Shown in pieces: positions 1-5,769 of a DNA stretch of 12,180 nucleotides. The translations under genes were made by a program, and so were the position numbers. Within the stretch, counting starts at the first letter, position 1; the number at the start of each line of letters is the position of its first letter. The notes under the pieces are model-generated. The model made no database searches. It saw only the letters and a list, made by a program, of their open reading frames with translations, and was not told the origin of the DNA. This DNA comes from Chitinophaga pinensis (lineage in GTDB: Bacteria; Planctomycetota; Phycisphaerae; Phycisphaerales; SM1A02), in the NCBI GenBank assembly GCA_943329105.2, contig CALQCP020000044.1, forward strand, positions 1-12,180, given 5' to 3'.

Positions 1-116
1 GGCGTGGAGAGTGCGGGACCGCCGGGCGCGGTGTTGGCAGGCGGAGCAGCGGCGAATGCCGGCTCGATGGTGATCACGGCGAGAAGGATGCCGGACGCAA
101 TGGTGGCGATACGCAT
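1..116 (-). CDS. 5' end of an exported protein, unidentified (partial)
   Basis: Reading leftward from an ATG at 116-114 the frame stays open to the window edge (38 full codons). The translation begins MRIATIASGILLAVITIEPA and continues FAAAPPANTAPGG: one early Arg, a hydrophobic core of about 15 residues and an alanine-rich likely cleavage region (around AFA-AA), then a Pro/Ala/Gly-rich linker. This is a classic Sec signal peptide followed by a low-complexity spacer, so the product is probably periplasmic, secreted or surface-bound. No Shine-Dalgarno sequence is visible ahead of the ATG. The mature domain lies outside the window, so no function can be given. A spurious frame is possible with so few codons, but the signal peptide pattern is good. 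Confidence 0.6.
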   Translation of the reverse strand, partial: MRIATIASGILLAVITIEPAFAAAPPANTAPGGPALST

Positions 117-128
117 GAATGGAGTTTA

Positions 129-154
129 GGGGGGTGGGGGCGTTGGGCAAAGGG
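129..154 (+). other. Putative G-quadruplex motif in a divergent spacer
   Basis: Four G-tracts (129-134, 136-140, 145-147, 152-154) are separated by loops of 1, 4 and 4 nt, which satisfies the standard G3+N1-7 four-tract rule. It lies 13 nt upstream of the start codon of the leftward exported-protein gene, with the G-rich strand as the template for that gene, and about 75 nt upstream of the rightward membrane-protein gene. Folding and any regulatory role are inferred. Confidence 0.5.
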
Positions 155-201
155 CAAAGATGGCATTCGTGGGCGTGCGCCGCTGCACCGATGCTCACTT
201 C

Positions 202-228
202 TTGACCGTATTTCTGCTCGACTACCAC
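202..228 (+). promoter_or_regulatory. Weak candidate promoter for the 485-aa membrane protein gene
   Basis: TTGACC (202-207) matches a sigma70 -35 box at 5 of 6 positions; the only -10-like sequence at a usable distance is TACCAC (223-228, 3 of 6, 15-bp spacing), directly in front of the ATG at 231. If real, the transcript would be nearly or wholly leaderless, which agrees with the lack of a Shine-Dalgarno sequence before that gene. Weak evidence. Confidence 0.2.
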
Positions 229-230
229 TT

Positions 231-1688
231 ATGAGCTCGTCGACCTCGTCATCAAGCGCCCTCACTTCCGCTTTACTGAGCGCGCCCCCCGCTCCCGCCC
301 ATCGCCGGGGCTACCAGCATCTGCCCACGCATCGGCACTGGAGCATTCAGCCGCCGATGATTGGTGCGATTGCGGATGTGATCGCCATCGTCCTGTACTC
401 CGTATGGATCCTGGTGGAACACCCGGAAGAAAAATGGCGGCTCGTCTACCGACTTGGTCGCCTCTTAACACTCAATGAAGATCCGCTTGGTGCGGTAGCG
501 GGCTCCGTCGCCAGTTTCATGGACTGGATGCCGATCGCCGCGCAGGTGTTGGCCACCATCGCCGCCATCATGTTTGCGTTCGAACTCTTTCGGTTGCTTG
601 CAGGTGGTGCGTACGACCGCTTGCGCACCACGATTCGGAGCCACCTTTGGCCGAATCGCCGCCGGGTGATTCTCATTGGCGATGGTCGTGCCGCGCATTG
701 GATCGCGGACGACATTCTTGCGTACCACGCGTCCATCGGTCGCGGCGTGCTACTCACGCACCTGCGCACGGAGCGAACGCCAAGCACGCTTGTCCATCCG
801 CTTGGTGCGTTGATGGTGCTGCAGGTGCATGCCATTACCCAGCGCTGCCTGCGCCAAGCTGATATTGCTCACGCTGATGATGTGGTGATCGTTGGCGATG
901 GTGATTCGCGCAACCTGGAGGCGTTGGTGCGCTGCTCGGAAGCACTGCATGCCACCCCTTCGCGGCGAACGACGGTGCACGTTCGGATTGATTCGCCGGA
1001 ATGCGCTGAGCAACTCAATCACGCGGTGGAAACCAGCGATCGGTGGCGCCACTACTGCCTGGATGTTCGTGTCTTTTGCCCCGATGAAATGGCCGCTCGC
1101 CAAGCACTGGCCGTGTGGTCCGGAACCGTGCCCGCCGCGCCGCAACAGATTGAAGAAGTGCTGATGATTGGCCTGGGTGAATCGGCCGCAGCATTCCTAG
1201 CGATGCTTGCTGATGCCACCACACCCGCCCCCGCCAAGCCGCGCCGCGTCAACCTCATGGACATGCACCCGGAGCGCGCGTGGGCACGGGTCAAGGCAAA
1301 CTTTCCGCAAGCATGCGCGCAGTTTGAGCCGCACCTGATTCATGAGAGCGCAGATTCAGATGCGCTCGGTAGTGCATTGAATGACATGGTGGCTCGCACC
1401 ACCGGCAATCTCTTGATCAGCGTTTCGGTGGGTGATGTTGATGGCAACCTTTCCATTGCGCTCCGGCTTGCCTCCATGGTGCGCGCGCTGCCGCCATCAA
1501 GTCGGCGCATCACCATCTTTGTTCGGCAGTCGCTTGCCGTGAACCTTGGTTCGCTGTTAGTGCGGAACGCCAATCCACTGAACACCGCCCCGGAATTGCG
1601 CGTGTGGGGTGGACTTGAGGACAGCTTCCCCGTGGATCTCTTACCGTGGGAGGGCGGGGTTACGGATGGGGGCAGCTCCGTTCGCTGA
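231..1688 (+). CDS. Two-TM protein with tandem TrkA-N/RCK-like Rossmann domains
   Basis: The 485-aa product has a polar Ser/Pro/His-rich cytosolic N-tail (1-42), a hydrophobic segment at about 43-63, a short linker, a second at about 93-124, then two Rossmann-like units. Unit 1 starts RRVILIGDGRAAHWIADDIL (144-163) and contains DDVVIVGDGDSRNLEALVR (216-234), the usual TrkA-N 'vv..gddd.Nl.a' strand-helix. Unit 2 starts EEVLMIGLGESAAAFLAML (308-326), has an acidic residue at the end of its second strand (NLMDMH, 341-346) and NLLISVSVGDVDGNLSIALR (393-412). TM pair plus tandem RCK units is the plan of ligand-gated cation channel and CASTOR-like proteins, so a nucleotide- or ion-sensing membrane role at the inner membrane is likely. 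No TVGYG-type filter is visible between the two membrane segments, so K+ channel function is not supported. The start at 231 gives the longest frame; it has no Shine-Dalgarno, and ATG 357 (residue 43) is an alternative. The 3' end overlaps the convergent gene. Confidence 0.75.
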   Translation: MSSSTSSSSALTSALLSAPPAPAHRRGYQHLPTHRHWSIQPPMIGAIADVIAIVLYSVWILVEHPEEKWRLVYRLGRLLTLNEDPLGAVAGSVASFMDWMPIAAQVLATIAAIMFAFELFRLLAGGAYDRLRTTIRSHLWPNRRRVILIGDGRAAHWIADDILAYHASIGRGVLLTHLRTERTPSTLVHPLGALMVLQVHAITQRCLRQADIAHADDVVIVGDGDSRNLEALVRCSEALHATPSRRTTVHVRIDSPECAEQLNHAVETSDRWRHYCLDVRVFCPDEMAARQALAVWSGTVPAAPQQIEEVLMIGLGESAAAFLAMLADATTPAPAKPRRVNLMDMHPERAWARVKANFPQACAQFEPHLIHESADSDALGSALNDMVARTTGNLLISVSVGDVDGNLSIALRLASMVRALPPSSRRITIFVRQSLAVNLGSLLVRNANPLNTAPELRVWGGLEDSFPVDLLPWEGGVTDGGSSVR

Positions 1689-4442
1689 CGCCGCTGGAGT
1701 GCTGGTGACCCAGATGTTTCGGAAACGAACCGGACCCTCGGCGTCGCTTGGGTGACTTTGCAACAGGATGCGCGCGGGCCCGGGTGCTTCCGTGCCGCTG
1801 AGTCCGGTCTTGTCTTTCACTTCAACATCGTTGTGAACAAGTACGCCGTTCCAGACGACCGTCATTCGTGCGTTTTTTAGCTTGCGGGGCGCGGTCTTTC
1901 GGGCGCGCGCATCCGCGGGGTCATCCGACGTGCTCCCGCTACTGGTGCTTGTTTCCCACTTTGGCGCGGTGAACCAAATGTCGTAACTCTGCCACGTGCC
2001 CGCGCCCGTACTTGCATTCACGTCGGGCGCCGTCTGGCGATAAATGCTTCCGGCTTCATTGAATTGCGGCGGCTCTGGCGCTTGTGCGCTGTTCATGATT
2101 TGCACTTCGTAGCGCTCCATCAACTTGATGCCACTGTTGCCGTTGCGCTGCCCGTCCTTGACATTGCCACCCGCTGGACTCAGCCACTCAAGGTGCACAA
2201 AGCAATCCCCGAACGCGGCGCGCGAGACGATGTCAAACTCGCCAATGCCGTCCTTTGGACTGTGCACCGCAAGTGATCCATCACGTTCGACTTTCCAATC
2301 GCATGGTGCTCCATCCTTTGCCATTTGCATGGCGCTTGCATGTGACGATGCGCCGTCATAGAGCCACAGCGCGTCGGCGGTGGGAACTGGTGAACCAACG
2401 AAGTGTTCGAACGCAATGTCCTTCTTAGAAATTGCGTTGAGCGTGTACCAAGCGTTTGTGCTCCAGGGCTCGGTGCCGTCAGCGGACTTCATGTTCTTGA
2501 GAGTAATGGCGTAGACGCGGCCAGGCGCAAGATCTGCAATTTCCAGCAGCGATTGCCGCGAATCTGGCGATGCCGTTGCGCTCGGCACTTGGTGCAAGCG
2601 CACATCAACTTTCGGCCCGCCGTACTGCTCGGTTGGTTCGTATCGCCAGCTCTTCACTTCGTAGTGCGCAGGATCCACAAGCGCCGCAGCATCGACTGGC
2701 TGAGTGAAAGTAATCATGAAACCCTTGGGCGCGCTCTGCACACGCAACATCTCAAACGTCGCGCCGCGCGCAGCATCCGGACCGGCGTGCCCGTCCCACG
2801 CGGGTGCGAGTCGCTCAAGTCCAAAGGTGTGTCCCTGGTGATTCCAATTTCCGTTGCTGCCCACGCCGCCCAAGTAGAGCGCGCCATCTTCTGGACCCCA
2901 CACCATGCGGTTGACGCCAGCTTCAATGCCTTGACTCATTGGGAACACGGCGCCCTGGTAACGCGCCATTCCATCAGAACCCGTGATGCGTTCGGCATAG
3001 ACGCGCGTCACTCCGCCGTACGTGACATCGCCCACATACATCTGCCCGCGATGCGGGCCGTCATGCACCAGCACGGGCTCGCTGGGCGAATTTCCAATCT
3101 CGCCGTGCGGGAACCACACCACCGGCGGCTCGGCGGTTTCCGTGCCGATGCGGGTTTCCTGGTGACCGTAGAAGGGCAGTGGCTGATCGCGCGAACTGCG
3201 TGTTTCCAGGTGATTCATGCGACTGGCGGGCATCCAGCTGCCCTGATTGTCACACACAAAGAGATCGCCAGCGATCCCGCGACCCATGCCGTTGGGGGTG
3301 CGAAATCCACGAGCCTCGCGCTGCAAGTCGCCGCCATTGCGCGCGATGCTCCACACGCTGCCCGGACCGTTCGGCGTGGTAAAGTCACCATCGGTCCCAG
3401 GCACATAGTTGGTGAGCCCACCGCGCAATGGAACGCTGGTACTGAACCACAGACGATCCTTGTACGGAACCATGTTGAAGGTGAACTCGTGGTAGTTGGC
3501 ACTCTGCGGCCATCCGCTTGCAAGGCACTCGTAGCGATCGGCATGGTCGTAGATGCCGTCCGCGCTGGTATCAACGAGACGCGTGATCTCGCCGCGCTGC
3601 GTGACGACCAACGCGCCGTTCACCCATGCAAGACCGAGTGGCTCGGAAAGACCCTCAGCCAGAAGCGCTGGTTGTGCGGCGTTCAAGTTTGAAAGTAACC
3701 ACACTTTGCCATCGTGCTGCCACTCGGCAAGAGCCAGGCGCCCATCGGGTAAGAAGCACAAGGCGCCCACTTGCGGCTTGAAATCAGGTGTTCGAACCTT
3801 CTCCAAGCGGTACGCCGGATGTGCGGAAGCGAGCGGCGTGCCATCACCCGGGCGTCGTGCATCGCTAGCGAAACGCCAGCGCTTGATGCCGGGAGAAGTA
3901 GCAAATGTTTGACCAGCTTCGGTGCGGAGATTGTCAGTGGGGATATTCGTATAGCCAACCGCGCCTGGCACGCTCCACTGCAAACTCACCAGGAATTTCC
4001 CGGTGTCTTCGTAGAACGGAATGCGAATCTCATGCAGACCGGCAGTGAGTTCAAGTCCATCCTCGCCGACGAATCCGGCAAGACGTTCGGTGTCATAGAG
4101 CTCGCGCCCGTCAATCAAGAGGCGCGCGCCGTCATCACCGACGAGTCGAAACATGTGGCGGCCGGGTGTGTCGATCCGGATCCAGCCGCGCAGTTCGCCA
4201 ACGAAGTGATCGACAAGTGGACCGTCGTCCGCGGCGATTGGGTCGCGGATGGCTGCAATACTGGTGACAATCTTGTACGCGTTTGGAGTCTGGCCATCAT
4301 CCACACGCGGCCAGCGCGGGAGATCGCCTTCAAGCCGCCACGCCCAGAGTGTGAGGCCCGGGATGGTGTTTGTTGGCGGCGTGCTTTGCGCGCGCGCCAT
4401 GGTGGCGCACAACACGAGTGAAACCGCGATTGCGCGCATCAC
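1641..4442 (-). CDS. Exported PA14 / beta-propeller / DUF1080 (3-keto-disaccharide hydrolase-like) protein
   Basis: The 933-aa product starts with a signal peptide (1-19, cleavage likely after ARA-Q). Residues about 30-175 form a PA14-like beta-barrel (GELRGWIRIDTPGRHMFRL, GDDGARLLIDG, then GLHEIRIPFYEDTG), normally a carbohydrate-binding module. Residues about 215-555 resemble the glucose/sorbosone dehydrogenase-type propeller (GALCFLPDGRLALAE, SEPLGLAW, FRTPNGMG, GQMYVGDVTYGGVTRV). About 565-670 looks like an Ig-like/bacterial linker domain. Residues about 678-912 are a DUF1080 fold (FVHLEWLSPAGGN, GNSGIKLMERYEVQIMNS, GTWQSYDIWFTAPKW, NARMTVVWNGVLVHNDVEV, PARILLQSHPS), the family that holds 3-keto-disaccharide hydrolases. 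No CxxCH haem motif is present. A Ser/Asp/Arg-rich stretch (829-855) interrupts the DUF1080 region. It probably binds and cleaves an oxidised glycoside outside the cytoplasm. Start: GTG 4442 (GGAG 7 nt upstream) or ATG 4439 (10 nt); both overlap the upstream gene's TGA, so translation is coupled. Confidence 0.85.
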   Translation of the reverse strand: MMRAIAVSLVLCATMARAQSTPPTNTIPGLTLWAWRLEGDLPRWPRVDDGQTPNAYKIVTSIAAIRDPIAADDGPLVDHFVGELRGWIRIDTPGRHMFRLVGDDGARLLIDGRELYDTERLAGFVGEDGLELTAGLHEIRIPFYEDTGKFLVSLQWSVPGAVGYTNIPTDNLRTEAGQTFATSPGIKRWRFASDARRPGDGTPLASAHPAYRLEKVRTPDFKPQVGALCFLPDGRLALAEWQHDGKVWLLSNLNAAQPALLAEGLSEPLGLAWVNGALVVTQRGEITRLVDTSADGIYDHADRYECLASGWPQSANYHEFTFNMVPYKDRLWFSTSVPLRGGLTNYVPGTDGDFTTPNGPGSVWSIARNGGDLQREARGFRTPNGMGRGIAGDLFVCDNQGSWMPASRMNHLETRSSRDQPLPFYGHQETRIGTETAEPPVVWFPHGEIGNSPSEPVLVHDGPHRGQMYVGDVTYGGVTRVYAERITGSDGMARYQGAVFPMSQGIEAGVNRMVWGPEDGALYLGGVGSNGNWNHQGHTFGLERLAPAWDGHAGPDAARGATFEMLRVQSAPKGFMITFTQPVDAAALVDPAHYEVKSWRYEPTEQYGGPKVDVRLHQVPSATASPDSRQSLLEIADLAPGRVYAITLKNMKSADGTEPWSTNAWYTLNAISKKDIAFEHFVGSPVPTADALWLYDGASSHASAMQMAKDGAPCDWKVERDGSLAVHSPKDGIGEFDIVSRAAFGDCFVHLEWLSPAGGNVKDGQRNGNSGIKLMERYEVQIMNSAQAPEPPQFNEAGSIYRQTAPDVNASTGAGTWQSYDIWFTAPKWETSTSSGSTSDDPADARARKTAPRKLKNARMTVVWNGVLVHNDVEVKDKTGLSGTEAPGPARILLQSHPSDAEGPVRFRNIWVTSTPAASANGAAPIRNPALPR

Positions 4443-5413
4443 TTCTCGTCTCCATCTTCAACGCCAATTTCAGCAACCGTGCGCGTTTCGCTCAGCGTCG
4501 TAAACCAGATGTAATCCTCTGGAATACCGTTCGTTTCAATGCGCACGCCTTTACCCTTGGCGGTTACTCGCTGCGACGCCTCGACGCGCGTTCCATCCTT
4601 TGAAACGAGGTCAAAGCGCAACAGCACTGCATCGGGAGTGAGTTCGTATCCCTTCCAATTCACCGTCAGTCCGTACCCCTCGCCGTCCATCCATGTGACT
4701 TCTTCACCTTCGAGGCGCATGGCGCGCAGGGGCTTTGGCGAAGTTCCTGTATTCGTCCATTCAACGGACGCCGGACGCGCGGGGCCATTCATGATCTTGA
4801 AGTTCCACTGCCACTCAAGATCGCTGGTGACGTGCGTACAACTCTCAAAGTGCAATCGCTCGCGGCCATCATTCTCAACAGCGCGAACGGTGACTGGCGT
4901 GCGGCCTTGTTCATCAAATGCAATGAGCAATGAATACCAGACTGGCATGCGCGCGCCGCTGGCAGTCGGCATGGAAATCGTTTGTCCTGGTTGCAGGATC
5001 ACATCTGGATTGGTCGCCACGGGCTGCGTTCGGTCACGCAGAATTTCACCGCGCGGACGCGATGTGTCTTGGCTGAAATCATGCACTTTCCCACGCCACT
5101 CCACATCGCCGCGCCAGATGACGTCGTACGAAGCCGTGCGCGGATTGAACGCGCACCACACGCCGTTCCCTGCATCAATGAGCACCATGGCCGCGCGGTC
5201 TCGAAACGCTGCGCGATGTACCCGCGGCGCGGCGGATGGCGCCGCGGTCGCGGGTGGCGCGACCACCGGCGTGGCGGCTTCCTGTGCGGCGACTGGATCA
5301 GCGACCGCCTGCGGTTTGGTCACTTGCGGCGCGGCTTCCTGCCCGACCACTCGCGCGCTGGTCACGGTCAGCGTAATAAGTGACGCAAATGTAGCGAGTC
5401 TCGTGCTTTGCAT
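4439..5413 (-). CDS. Exported protein of unknown function, operon partner of the PA14/DUF1080 protein
   Basis: The 324-aa product opens with a signal peptide (MQSTRLATFASLITLTVTSA; cleavage around residue 20-25), then an Ala/Pro/Val/Gln-rich linker to about residue 68. The mature part begins AAMVLIDAGNGVWCAFNPRTASYDVIWRGDVEWRGKVHDF, split here as 'VLIDAGNGVWCAFNPRTAS' and 'YDVIWRGDVEWRGKVHDF' and followed by SQDTSRPRG. As I recall, similar 'sees its own value as a coloured fact of what the sample did' strands precede propeller/DUF1080 proteins in planctomycetes and verrucomicrobia, but I cannot name the family. The rest is beta-rich (SDLEWQWNFKIMNG, GYGLTVNWKGYEL) with no catalytic motif I recognise. 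The stop codon overlaps the start of the downstream 933-aa gene (TGATG), so the two are one operon and likely act together outside the cytoplasm, perhaps as a glycoside-binding or assembly partner. No Shine-Dalgarno precedes ATG 5413; a TATAAA sits just upstream. Confidence 0.75.
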   Translation of the reverse strand: MQSTRLATFASLITLTVTSARVVGQEAAPQVTKPQAVADPVAAQEAATPVVAPPATAAPSAAPRVHRAAFRDRAAMVLIDAGNGVWCAFNPRTASYDVIWRGDVEWRGKVHDFSQDTSRPRGEILRDRTQPVATNPDVILQPGQTISMPTASGARMPVWYSLLIAFDEQGRTPVTVRAVENDGRERLHFESCTHVTSDLEWQWNFKIMNGPARPASVEWTNTGTSPKPLRAMRLEGEEVTWMDGEGYGLTVNWKGYELTPDAVLLRFDLVSKDGTRVEASQRVTAKGKGVRIETNGIPEDYIWFTTLSETRTVAEIGVEDGDEK

Positions 5414-5445
5414 ACCCGGCGTACTTTATAGGAGGAGCCAATCAC
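5414..5445. promoter_or_regulatory. 32-bp divergent control region between two operons
   Basis: Only 32 bp separate the two divergent start codons (ATG 5413 leftward, ATG 5446 rightward). On the minus strand TATAAA (5430-5425) is a 5-of-6 match to a -10 box, 11 nt before the ATG, predicting a very short or absent leader for the leftward operon. No good -35 is seen for it. The plus strand carries AGGAGGAG (5430-5437), a strong Shine-Dalgarno sequence 8-10 nt before ATG 5446. The rightward promoter must lie further left, inside the 5' end of the leftward gene; I could not identify it. Shared or mutually exclusive expression is therefore likely. Confidence 0.45.
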
Positions 5446-5769
5446 ATGGAACGAGTCTGCTTTCGACTGAAACTTCGCCCGGACCTGCTTGATGAGTATG
5501 TGGCTCGTCATCAAGCGGTATGGCCCGAGATGCTTGCAGCGCTTTCGGCTACCGGGTGGCACAACTATTCATTGTTCCTTGATCGCGCAGACTGCACGTT
5601 GGTTGGTTACTTTGAGACCCCCAATCTGCAGGCCGCGCTCGATGGAATGGCTACCACCGAAGTCAACGCCCGTTGGCAAGGCGAAATGAAGAAGTACTTC
5701 GTAGATCTTGATGGTCGTCAGCCCGATGAAGGATTCGTGCAACTTGAGCGTGTGATGTATTTGCAATGA
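5446..5769 (+). CDS. L-rhamnose mutarotase family protein (RhaM/YiiL-like)
   Basis: The 107-aa product matches the small dimeric ferredoxin-like fold that interconverts the alpha and beta anomers of L-rhamnose (about 104 aa in E. coli). Landmarks seen: YVARHQAVWPEM with Tyr18 and His22 at the positions proposed to be catalytic in the E. coli enzyme, WHNYSLFLD (38-46) corresponding to the conserved HNY segment, VNARWQGEM (73-81) for the conserved 'W' helix, and the C-terminal LERVMYLQ (100-107). It is cytosolic, with no signal peptide. A strong Shine-Dalgarno AGGAGGAG precedes it. It overlaps the next gene by 4 nt (ATGA), so the two are translated together. No rhamnose isomerase, kinase or aldolase is in the window, so the true sugar may be another 6-deoxy or related sugar. 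Confidence 0.9.
   Translation: MERVCFRLKLRPDLLDEYVARHQAVWPEMLAALSATGWHNYSLFLDRADCTLVGYFETPNLQAALDGMATTEVNARWQGEMKKYFVDLDGRQPDEGFVQLERVMYLQ

Noticed and set aside
2403..3692. 429-codon open frame on the plus strand
   Set aside because: It is antisense to the PA14/propeller/DUF1080 gene in GC-rich DNA. Its translation shows no domain, and is rich in His/Arg/Ala as expected for a shadow frame, whereas the minus-strand product has clear motifs.
4539..5492. 317-codon open frame on the plus strand
   Set aside because: It runs antisense to the 324-aa exported protein and into the mutarotase gene in another frame; the composition is Ser/Arg/Thr-rich with no motif.
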